A stretch of 64,000 nucleotides of DNA from Rosa chinensis (Eukaryota; Streptophyta; Magnoliopsida; Rosales; Rosaceae), in NCBI RefSeq assembly GCF_002994745.2, contig NC_037093.1, positions 12,194,400 through 12,258,399 on the forward strand, read 5' to 3'. Under the pieces are notes generated by a model. That model was not told the origin of the DNA and ran no database searches. It saw nothing but the letters and a program-made list of their open reading frames with translations. This document shows positions 36,336 through 46,262 of the stretch, in pieces. How positions within the stretch are numbered: the stretch's first letter is position 1; each line of letters opens with the position of its first letter. Position numbers and translations under genes: made by a program.

Positions 36336-36513
36336 TGTTGAAGGATATCGACATAATGTGTGCCTCTACAAACTAGGGTTTAGAGTTGTAATAGGAATGT
36401 GTTTTAGGTATTCAATTGTAATCGGATTCTATTACCTTTTGGGTACCTTGTAATTCCCTATTTAAAGGGCTCCTATTATCAATGATAACACACAATTCTA
36501 TTCTCCTACAACA
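36336..36513 (+). repeat. 3' LTR of the young copia element
   Basis: This copy differs from the 5' LTR at three sites (two C/T differences and one A/G difference) and is preceded by the polypurine tract. Confidence 0.96.
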
Positions 36514-37176
36514 TAATAACATTTATTTTGGGATTATTCTGACTTGTCAAAGTCCCGTTAGAGTAAATAACATCTACTTTGACACCTCTTTTAGTGAACT
36601 CAGGCGAGACTCTGGTTAAATGTCACCGGATGAGTAGTCTCCAAAGGAACTTTACACCCAAAAAAAAAAAAGTTTCCAAAGGAACTAGTACCAAAGTGAT
36701 CTTATGTCCATGAGAATCTTCCCAGATTTTTCTATAAAGAACAACATCTCATCATTAATAGGATGCACTAACTAGTTATTTACAGTTATTCTACCAAAAT
36801 TAATACATTGGCAGACTTAGACATCGCAGAATAAAAGATCAGTCGTCGAATTTACCTCTTGACTCCCATGTAATATATTATTTGACAGTTATCTCCATCC
36901 CAATCACTAGAATATCCGAGCACCTGACTCCCATTCAGCCGTCAAGTACCTATGAATAGACCTCTGCATATGTTATCCGGCGCCATTAATGGAAATATGC
37001 ACTAACTTTCATACCGTACTTGACATCATCATGCTTGAAAAGCAAGACGATTTCCAAACCCATAAAACCAAACTCAAGTTCACTCTCTTAGTATACACTA
37101 GTCAACCAGGCAGGCACAAACACAGCTACCATGAACAATTGAACAATCATAGACCTCCAAAAAAAGGTCGCACTAA
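36514..37176. other. Spacer between copia and Harbinger elements
   Basis: No supported gene. A duplicated phrase '(c)tccaaaggaact' occurs at about 36640 and 36674 around an A-run. The sequence left of 37177 continues after 41861, as expected if the Harbinger element was inserted here. Confidence 0.4.
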
Positions 37177-37780
37177 GGGCAAGTTCACCGGGCATCCTAT
37201 TGCCCGGGCACCACGTCAAAAGCAACAGCTGCTGACCCAGAATGATCATGTTCATGTTTCCACCGGAAAGAGGGCAAAACCACAGTGGAAGGCCCAGGTC
37301 ATGAACTCGGGTAGGAGGCTGACTGAGGCCGTGACCCAGGATGCCAGCCTGGCCCAAAACAAAGCAGCTCGGGGAGACGCGCCTTGCGGGTGAGTGGAAG
37401 TCAGTTTCTTGTCTTCTAGCGGCAACAATTAAGGCAGGCGCGTTGCTTTCGTTTTTTTGTTGTTTTGTGGATATGTGCGGCGACGTGGCATGTAGCCGTT
37501 GGTGAGCAGCTGCAGATTTGAATGCAACGGTCCACAGATCTGGACTGTTGCTTATGATTATGAAATGGATCTGACGGCTGGAGATTGCAGAGGTTAAAAA
37601 AAAAAAAAAACAATACCGTTAGATTACAACGGTAACAAAATAAAAATAACCAAAATTTCCTATAAATACCTCACCTCCTAATTTACCTCTCACACCAAAA
37701 AAATCATCTATCTTACTTCCTCAAATTTTTTTGCTCCTTCTCCTCATAGCTTTCATACTCTACAATTTTTTTATTCGAAT

Positions 37781-39913
37781 ATGAGTGTACGAGGGAATAC
37801 GATTGTCCAACCCGTAGGAGATCCAAGTATTGACGGGACACGTTGGCAGACTATTGAAGACATTCAATTGTGCAAGTCTTGGAGGGCTGTTAGCCAAGAT
37901 CCGGCAAAGGGTACGGAACGAAGAAAAGATGATCTATGGTTAGAGGTACGCCAACACTATGCCGAACATTGGGATGGATATGTCCGATCATTGCAAGCTT
38001 TTCAAGGGAGGTGGAAAACCTTGAAAGTCGAACTCTATGCTTAGCATTGTGTGTTAAGGCAAGCGAAACTTTGGTACAAGAGTGGTGCGAATATGATTGA
38101 TGAGGTATGAATTTGTAGTGTAACACAAATATTAATTTTTATTATTCTTTTAGTGTATATTAAAATTTAATTAGTTGATACATCTTACTTTAAATTATTA
38201 GTTGAAATATTTTGTTGATAATTATACTTTAAATTATTAGTTCATATATAAAAATTTAGTTGATAATTATACTTCAAATTAGTACTTCATAATCATACTT
38301 TAGACTTCATTTTATTTAAATTATACATTATACTCACCTTATACTTAAATAGTTGATACATTGTACCTCGTTTATATTTGTACTAATAGATTTATACTTT
38401 TTTGTTTAAATTAAATAGCTACGTCAAGCACAAGATTTGTGGAGAGCTGCGATGACCAAATCGAAAGGAAAACAAAAAAAAAGGTGATTTCATTTATTTA
38501 GAATGTTACGAGTTTGTTAAGGGGTTTCAACAATTTGAAGACATTCCAAACCATTCCTCTTCGGCTGGAGGAACCTCCAGGGGAGAAACTGAACGGATGC
38601 ACACACAACAATCCGCTCCTGATTCTCATGTCCAGTTGGACATAGATGCAGATGAGGTAAACGCCGATGCAACTCCAAATCCTTCGGTGAGGCCTCAAGG
38701 AAAGAAGGCTGCCAAAGAAGCTCTTCGGAAAGGAAAGAAAGCATCTAATGATTCCAGTCCTCTGACAGCCGCTGTGGAGACTATAGCAACCAACCAAACA
38801 TCAATGATGTCTGCCAAGGAGAAACGTGATGAGGAATATGCTCGACATCTCCGTGACCAACAACAACGAGATTATATACGCTTGCAAATGGATATGCGAA
38901 ACGAGGCATTCAAAATTCAAGAGAGGGAAGAGCGTATTATGGAGATGGACACAAGTAAGATGACGCCAACCAAAAAGAATTACTGGCAAAGAAAACAAAA
39001 AAAAATTGCAGAGAAAGAAGCTGAAGATGCAACCCGTGGATCTAACATCCCACAACCACCATTCCCCGGTGGGTATTATCCACAATCTCCTTTCTCCGGT
39101 GGCTATCCACAACCTCCTTTCCCCGATGGCTATCCACAACCACCATTCCCCGGTGGGTCTTATCCACAATCTCCTTTCCCCGGTGGCTTCCCACAACCAC
39201 CATTCACCGGTGGTGTCCCTTCCCCACCTTTCTCTTCGGGTGAATCTAGGGCTGTCAATGGGTCGTGTCGGGTTGGATTCGTGTCGGGTCAAGGTATTTG
39301 TCGTGTCGCAAGATACAAACCCAAACCCAACCCATTTAATAATCGTGTCAAAAATTTAAACCCAAACCCAACCTATTTATTAAACGGGTTACCCGTTTCC
39401 AACCCGCTTAACCCATTTAATAAATAGGTTGTGTCGTGTTTGACAAAATGACAAATATATAGGTTGTGTCGTGTTTAACTAAAAAAATGCATAAATTGAT
39501 TAAATTCACTAAAAACTCTACAAGACGAAGAATATAAATAATTATATATAATTCATAAATAATTAAATCCAATAATTATAAAGCAAAATATTTCAAATTG
39601 TCTAATCCTATGATCAAATACTCTCAACATCTAAAATTTCAGGATGAAGTATAGCATAATCGGGTTATACGGGTTCACTTCGTGTTGGCGGGTTGACCCG
39701 TGGCCGACCCATTTATTAAATGGGTCATGGCGGGTTGACCCACGGCTGACCCGCTTTTTAATCGTGCGGGTTCAACCCGCTTTATTTCGTGCGGGTTTTG
39801 AGTCGTGTTATCGGGTCGTGTCGGAATTGACAGCCCTAGGTGAATCCACCAACCCCAACCATATGGATGACCCCACAAACACAAATTGGATTCCTAATGA
39901 AGATGAGGATTAG
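37781..39913 (+). pseudogene. Harbinger ORF1, Myb/SANT-like with NAM-associated region
   Basis: Exon 1 (37781 to about 38106) encodes a Myb/SANT-like trihelix (GTRWQTIEDIQLCKSWRAVS ... YVRSLQAFQGRWKTL). A TAG at 38042 stands where the family usually has Trp. Exon 2 starts after the acceptor at about 38419 (LRQAQDLWRAAMTKSKGKQ), is frameshifted at an A-run near 38475, and continues as a Lys/Glu-rich, NAM-associated-type coiled region (EEYARHLRDQQQRDYIRLQM). A proline-rich repeat follows (PQPPFPGGYYPQSPFSGG, about six units, 39045-39235). A hAT MITE splits the end of the frame. The last codons (TNPNHMDDPTNTNW...NEDED) follow the MITE. Confidence 0.82.
39247..39838. mobile_element. hAT-type MITE inside Harbinger ORF1
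   Basis: 592 bp with perfect 8-bp duplications GGTGAATC (39239-39246 and 39839-39846) and inverted ends TAGGGCTGTCAA / TTGACAGCCCTA. The sub-ends are rich in 'cgggt' and 'cgtgtcg' motifs in both orientations. Removing the element and one duplication copy makes the Ser-Gly-Glu-Ser codons of ORF1 continuous, which dates it after the Harbinger insertion. Confidence 0.95.
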
Positions 39914-40149
39914 GAAAATTAGGGAGTTATCTATTTTAAATAATTGTATTGTTATGATTCCAATGCTTGGTTTTTTACTTATGTAATATTAGATTGATGA
40001 AATTAACATTTATTGGAATAATACCCTTACAAATGAAAAGCTAAATGAAACCACACAAACATAATTAAAAACATTAAAACTAAAGAAGAAACCACACAAA
40101 CATAATTAAAAACATAAAAACTAATAGAAAACACACACAAATAGCAGAT

Positions 40150-40976
40150 CTAGATACGCCTATTGCCTTGAAATTCCCAAAAGTGTTGAATGAGGTCTTC
40201 CTGAAGGTTGGAGTGACACTGCTCAGATCTAATTTGTTGGTAGCGGTCCATGAATCCGTTCATATGATGAGCATCTCTACCAACAGGATCAAAGTCTCTA
40301 CCGGTTGGTCCCTCCCATACCTCAGCAATCCTTGGCCTCATATTATTATCCTCCTCATCATCGGACTCCAACTCATCATCGCTATCTTCAGGTCGTTGAT
40401 TTTCGACAATCATGTTGTGTAATATAATACACGTCAACATAATGTATCGAATGTCCTCTTTATGCCACCCACGAGCAGCTCCTCGAATAATACCAAACCG
40501 TGACTGTAATATACCAAAACATCTTTCTACATCCTTCCTATACCCCTCTTGAGCCTTTGCAAACTCAATTTCCTTGGGGCGTGTAGGATTTCGAACAGTT
40601 TTCAAGAAAGTCGCCCATCGAGGATAAATACCGTCGGCGAGATAGTACCCTAGATTGTGAGCTCTGTTGTTAACTTGGAATTGGACAAGAGGTGCTCTAC
40701 CGGCGGTAAGCTCATCAAACAATGGAGACTTTGCCAAGACGTTCAGGTCGTTTCATCAAACACTGGCCGATCGACAAAGTAGTTGGCCAACATACCTTTG
40801 CCCCTTTCTTCTCTAAATCGTTCCTCATTTGGTGCACGACCCGGATGAGAACCGCGCCCTAGGTGTTGGTTTCCAGATTCTTGAACGACTGCAGCCATGA
40901 CAATGGCGTTGGTGGCCATCATCTCTTCATCATCCTCATCCTGAGACCGTCGAATTTGATCCCACAAATTGTTCAT
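40150..40976 (-). pseudogene. Harbinger DDE transposase, central part deleted
   Basis: 40976-40743 encodes an N-terminal segment (MNNLWDQIRRSQDEDDEEMM ... NYFVDRPVFDET). 40737-40150 encodes the C-terminal half of the DDE_Tnp_4 domain (SPLFDELTAGRAPLVQFQVN, YYLADGIYPRWATFLKTV with the second catalytic-type Asp, then AQEGYRKDVERCFGILQSRF with the Glu) and an acidic tail. The frame breaks at 40740 exactly where roughly 150-200 residues, including the helix-turn-helix part and first catalytic Asp, should be. The copy could not transpose on its own. Confidence 0.9.
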
Positions 40977-41104
40977 TGCAACGAGGGGAATTTAGGAAAT
41001 ATGTAATGCTAGAGATATGAAAAGGGTGAAGTTTTGTTAAGCTCGGATGGTGTGTGTGTATGTAGTGAAAACATCATGTCTATTTATTGAAATTTTCCAC
41101 ACAT

Positions 41105-41625
41105 AAAAGTGTCGGTGGGTTATCACTCACTCATTTCAAAAAACTTGTCGGTGGTGTGCATGTGATAAAAGTGTCGGTGGATTTTAAAATTTGTTCACAC
41201 TTTTCAAAAAACTTGTCGGTTGTGTGCATGTGATAAAAGTGTCGGTGGATTTTAAAATTTGTTCAAACTTTTCAAAAAACTTGTCGGTGGTGTGCATGTG
41301 ATAAAAGTGTCGGTGGAGTTAAAAAAAAATTCACACTTTTCAAAAACTTTGTCGGTGGTGTACATGATAAAAGTGTCGGTGGAGTTTTAAATATTTTCAC
41401 ACTTTTCAAAAACTTTGTCGGTGGTGTACATGATAAAAGTGTCGGTGGAGTTTTAAATATTTTCACACTTTTCAAAAACTTTGTCGGTGGTGTACATGAT
41501 AAAAGTGTCGATGGAGTTTTAAATATTTTCACACTTTTCAAAACTTTGTCGGTAGTGTATATATGATAAAACTGTCGGTGGAGTAAAAAAAAAAAAAAGA
41601 CAAAAAATAGTGTCGGTGGACATAT
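41105..41625. repeat. Tandem array in the Harbinger right subterminal region
   Basis: Eight or so units of 62-68 bp, each with 'ataaaagtgtcggtgga' and 'cacttttcaaaaac..tgtcggt'. Each unit therefore contains TGTCGGTGG twice and a short AAAAGTGT/ACACTTTT inverted pair. Unit divergence increases toward both edges. Subterminal repeats often serve as transposase binding sites; here that is inference. Confidence 0.85.
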
Positions 41626-41861
41626 AATTTGTCTACCAATAAAATTTTCTTTGGTTGCATTTGCAAATTGTTTATCAATACTATTTATTTACATCATACA
41701 TTTCTCATTTTCCAAAAAAAATTTATAAAATATTCGATGAACAGTAACTGACTGGTGACCCTGACCCAATGGGTGGAAGCAAAGATCCAGTGGCAGTGAA
41801 TAGTTTCCTGCCCTGGTGCCCTGGTGACCGTGACCTGGTGACCCAACGGGTGAACTTGCTC

Positions 41862-43338
41862 TGATACTACAAGATATGTCCAAAATCAACAAGGAGTAAG
41901 AACAAGAGCACTGTAAAAAGTTGGAAGCCAAAAGAAAGTATAGTGAGTCGATCTCCAAGTATGACGGACTCAAGAGGATCATCGACCTCAACAAATCTGC
42001 TCAGGAACAAGGTGCTTGTCCTGCAGTAACAACTCTAAACGTGTAGAAACCCTCTGGCACCCGATAGTCAAGGTTGCAATACCCTTCCACCTGCAAGAGT
42101 AGGGTAATGCCCTCCACCCAAGCTAACACGAATACCGAACCAAGCACAAATGTACATATCAACTAGGTATCAAGCATAAATGACACATGCACAGGTACCG
42201 GGTTTAGCACCCGAGACACTTTGTGACCATGTCAAGACCCCGTACAGAATCAGGACTATAACACCAGAGCATACATCAATCAGATATCGTCCAACAGGCC
42301 ACCAGCAGACCACATTAAAGGGGGTTCTAAGGTATCACACTTAGGAAGAGGTGTCCACTCCCACATTAATGTGGAGCACTATCAACCGCTATTGTCATTA
42401 CATAAAAGGTCTGATTCATCAGCATTATATTAATGGTAAGCATTTATTATCCACATGCTTATACTTTGTCAATATTAATATACAAGGTATTGACTTAGGC
42501 ATAAAAGGAGTCTAGACCAGCCTACCTAGTCTATCTCTTAACGCCCCATGTATTAATCTTGACAAGTAGAAAGCAATCCCATCATACTACTAACCTGAGG
42601 CTGAGTCGTGCTTCTATTAACCTGTGCATGGTTAACATAGAAATATTTAGCATTGTCTATGGAAAAAGAACAAATTTTGTTTTCTCATTCTCAACACCAT
42701 GTCTAAGCATACACAGAAACATTCAATGTCGTCTATGGGAGAAGAACAAATTTTATTTTATCACTCTCAACACCATGCCTAAGTATATAAACAATCCACC
42801 TCCACACCAACCAACTACATTGCGCTAGTACTCGCTTTTGGCACACCAAACACCTCGATCGATGTCGTCGTCAACACCAGTTCTAGCCCCTGTGCTCTTG
42901 ATCTGGCTGTGATGGTCGACATTATACTGGAGGACATCAACACACTCTGGGAACAGCGTCATCTATACCATGAAGCGACTCTCACTGCGCAACGCAGATG
43001 CCAATAAGAGCTCGAGGCTAAAGACGCATCACTAGCACATGCACTGATCAGGAGATAAGATCATAACAAAGCACTCACACTTGCGATAGAAACCATATGC
43101 ACTGATCAGGAGATAAGATCATAACAAAGCACTCACACTTTTGATAGAAACCTCAGGGGAAAACTCCAATGAGTGACTAGGTGAATTCCATCATAATCCA
43201 CATCCCGATCGAACTCTTCCCATAGTCGATGCTAGGAATGCCACCACCACCCCCTCCCGTTCAGGTAGTGGGCACCTAGGGGTAGATAGAGGCCTAGGTC
43301 ACCAAACCTGCCCGACATCAGATCTTAACACAAAATTC
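41862..43338. repeat. Decayed retroelement leader with small tandem duplications
   Basis: No intact gene. A roughly 80-bp duplication lies at about 42640-42790 ('cattgtctatgg.aaaagaacaaatttt' and its copy). A 58-bp tandem duplication lies at about 43041-43156 ('gcactgatcaggagataag'). Position and content suggest the leader of the gypsy element whose gag follows. Confidence 0.5.
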
Positions 43339-44119
43339 TTGATAGAATTGTGTCAAACCATTGCTAGTCTACAAACCAGAATCGAGTTAACTAAGAACAG
43401 GTTCGCTTGGCATCCTCTCACAACAAGCTCTGAGGAATGTCCTGGTCCATTCACGTCACACATTCTGGCTAAGACCAGGCCCATGGACAACAAGGCTCTT
43501 AAGATGGAGCAATACAGCAGAACCACTGATAAGTACCAAACTTGGACACTTTCCGGTCACAATGGACATGTAAGGGCTATACTGATGTAGTGGCATGTCA
43601 CATATTCCAAGGGGCACTCTAAGGATGAGACCTTAAGTTGGTGTTTTGATCTTCCCACTGCCTCGACCAGCTCATTCAAGAAACTAGCAGACAAGTTCAT
43701 CACCTAATTTGATGGTTATCAAACCACTGGCCAACTCTTCAAGGTCTAGCATGGGGACAATGAGAGCCTCAAGTCCTTCATCACCTGGTGGCAATCCGAC
43801 AAATGGTAGGAAATAGATGAATAGAGAAACACAAAGGGTAAGGGAGCCGTGCTTCGACCAACTCGTGCAGGGTTAACATAGAAGAGCCATGCACAAACAA
43901 GAATTCACTTAATTCAGATACCCACTACCAGAGCCCCAAATTGCCTCAGTGACCTCACTAGGCTAGCTACTGGAGCCCAATAGGCTAAACCTAATTTCTC
44001 AAAATTGGCCGCTGTAATGGGCTGACCGACCCGTTCCTACATGTAGACGATTTTAGATATGTAACAATAGGTAAAGGCTACAATGATAAAGCATTATTCC
44101 ACATGTTTTAAAAAACTAA
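43339..44119 (+). pseudogene. Ty3/gypsy gag remnant
   Basis: Reads as a retrotransposon capsid of the type found in Tat/Ogre-like gypsy elements: PFTSHILAKTRPMDNKALKM, YSRTTDKYQTWTLS, then after a stop SASTSSFKKLADKFI and TTGQLFKV followed by HGDNESLKSFITWW. Stops at about 43590, 43706 and 43748 disable it. A second, weaker copy of the last motif (TTGQLFKIEQAENETLK) is readable at about 44735-44785, beyond the MITE. Confidence 0.7.
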
Positions 44120-44466
44120 GACCTCATTTGGTTCATCGAAAATAAGCATCAGAAAAGAAAATTTATTCCTTTCTTGAGTTTGGGATGCAAAATGAAATGA
44201 AATATTTTCCTGAAGGAAAGGAAAATAAGGGAGGAAATGGTTCCTTCCAAACCCCAAACGAATCACTTCCCCTCCACAATTTTTTTTTACATTTATTACT
44301 CACAACACATTATTTTATTGCATTAATTACAAACCATTTAACAAGTTTCCTGATAACTTTTCTTATGTTACCAAACAACATAATGGAAAGTTCTTGGAAA
44401 ATTTCATTTCTCTTCCCACAAGAAAGACAAAGAAATTACTTTCCTTTCCGCAAACCAAACGAGGCC
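44120..44466. mobile_element. Tourist-like MITE (TSD TAA)
   Basis: 347 bp flanked by TAA (44117-44119 and 44467-44469). The left end reads GACCTCATTTGGTTCATCG and the right end inversely GGCCTCGTTTGGTTTGCGG, matching the widespread GGCC-TTTGGTT termini of Tourist/PIF-type MITEs. Near-complementary arms rich in GAAAGGAAA-type tracts suggest a foldback structure. Confidence 0.85.
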
Positions 44467-44469
44467 TAA

Positions 44470-45398
44470 CAAGTGAAGCAATGAGCTAGTGTTTTTTTTT
44501 TTTTACTTTGGTTGTCCTTCAACTGCGGCCAACCCCATCTACCGCCACCAGACCCAGCCACCTTGGTTACGGCTGAAACAATTAGAAGCAAGGATTAGGG
44601 GCACAGAGACATAAACACCAATCCAATACCCACTGCCGGATTCACATGGTGCCCTAGATTATTAACTGACCGCCCCAGGATAATCACCAAGACCCCATGG
44701 GCGAAATCTCATCACCGATGAGTATCCCACAACCGGTCAGTTATTCAAAATAGAGCAAGCAGAGAATGAAACACTAAAGTGACTAAAGTGCTTTGTCACA
44801 GCTCATAATAATCTAATGGTTAACAAAAAATAATAATAATAAATGAACTGTGATTAGACTGGTAGAAGAATGATCTCTAGCGTCGCTATAATACGAGCAT
44901 ATTCAGTGTTTGATGACTGACTACCTAAATAGTGTACTGATCTCATATCCAAAACGTCATAAATAGTGTGCAAAACATGACCAAGAACATATGAACTTGC
45001 AAAAGAAAGAAACATGATATTTCATGCTCTCTAGTCCATCACTCTAAAGAGAAGCTTGCTTCAGAGTATCAACCCTATGAAACAAGTAGGGATAGAAATC
45101 AGCAACTGCATATTCGTTTACCAATCTTCCCAAGCGATACAACTTAAAGCAGACTGTCTTGAATGTCATTTCTATCATAATATGGTATTCTATAAGCACT
45201 GAAGTTAGAAACCATATTCTGTTTCTTACAAAAAACGAAAAACTATATGATAATTTGAGTGCATCCTTACAACAGAATCTAGGCCACCATAATATGATTC
45301 CGCCTAGTTTTAATTGTAAAATGATGTGAGACACCTTAATTTGTTGATCTCTAGAAATACAATCACATATTAACAATGATAATAACTGTTAGTAAGAT
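44470..45398. other. Spacer downstream of RAD54
   Basis: 44530-44830 continues the gypsy debris. From about 44850 the sequence is AT-rich and should contain the RAD54 3'UTR. The minus-strand frame at 45044-45376 has no recognisable product. Confidence 0.4.
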
Positions 45399-46225
45399 TT
45401 ACTGAAAATCATCATCATGTTCAACAGTATCAGGAGAAGATCTTTTCTGGGGCAACCGATTTCCAAGAGAGAGTTTAGGCTTCAATGCTACTGAACCCTT
45501 TATAGAGGTTATCCCTGATTGCACAGTGGTGTTTTGTGAGGGCCTGAAAGGGGCTGATAAGGTGCTTCTGGCAGTATTTACACTTGAAGAAAGAGATTCA
45601 AGTGGTTTTCTTTGCCAAGACATTAGCATGGATTTCTGATTCAGGTTTTGCTTTGATTTGAAAATATTCTCTTTTCCTTCTTCTCCCTGCATCTTTGGAC
45701 TTGCTTTTGATTCTATAGGCACAAGCTTCCCGTCCACTTGGTTTGTAAAAACAAATGTGACCTGAAACACCATTATTTAATCTTGCTTTTCGAAAGGTCA
45801 TCCCATTACAATATATATATATATATATACAGATCCTATCCAGAGCGGAGCTCCGCTTTGAAATTAACGTGTGAAGTTCGAGTTTTGGGTCACTTTTCGG
45901 TCTCATATCCATATCTCGACCGTTCAGTTTTTAGGTGCTAGTGTATAGATCATCTCTGCAAATTTTCAGCCAAACTGATGATCGTTAAGGTATCTAACTC
46001 GCTTAAACCAATGGACGGACTGAATCTGTCAACCTGAACCGTACTAGCTTTAAGGCAATTATCAATGCCTTAACGATCATCATTTTGGCTGAAAATTTGC
46101 AGAGACGATCTATACACTAATACCTAAAAACTGAATGGTTGAGATGTAGATACGCGACCGAAAAGTGACCCAAAACTCGAACTTCACACGTTAATTTTCA
46201 AAGCGGAGCTCCGCTCTGGATAGGA

Positions 46226-46262
<37 letters not shown>

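Larger units (their letters stand above)
30573..36513 (+). mobile_element. Young Ty1/copia retrotransposon with intact gag and ruined pol
   Basis: The 5941-bp element has 5-bp duplications TAATA (30568-30572 and 36514-36518). The LTRs (30573-30750 and 36336-36513, 178 bp each) start TGTTGAAGG and end CTCCTACAACA and differ at only three positions by eye. The sequence after the 5' LTR, CGTTATCAGCACGAG, is the primer-site region seen in one group of plant copia elements. A polypurine tract, CACAAGGGGGAA, precedes the 3' LTR. gag is open for 292 codons, but integrase, RT and RNase H are only remnants. The leader (30780-31310) is long and has an unusual A/G-rich tract. Confidence 0.95.
37177..41861. 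mobile_element. PIF/Harbinger DNA transposon, damaged
   Basis: 4685 bp with short inverted ends: left GGGCAAGTTCACC, right read inversely GAGCAAGTTCACC. The flanking triplets are TAA and TGA, consistent with a 3-bp target duplication with one change. It carries the two genes expected of this superfamily in convergent orientation: a Myb/SANT-like DNA-binding gene on plus (37781-39913, interrupted) and a DDE transposase on minus (40150-40976, internally deleted). A 62-68-bp tandem array lies near the right end. Confidence 0.88.

Noticed and set aside
41272..41541. Repetitive 89-codon minus-strand ORF
   Set aside because: It is the Harbinger subterminal array read as protein; the repeat is DNA-level.
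41105..41625. CRISPR-like regular repeats
   Set aside because: Plant nuclear context; units are contiguous tandem copies without unique spacers.
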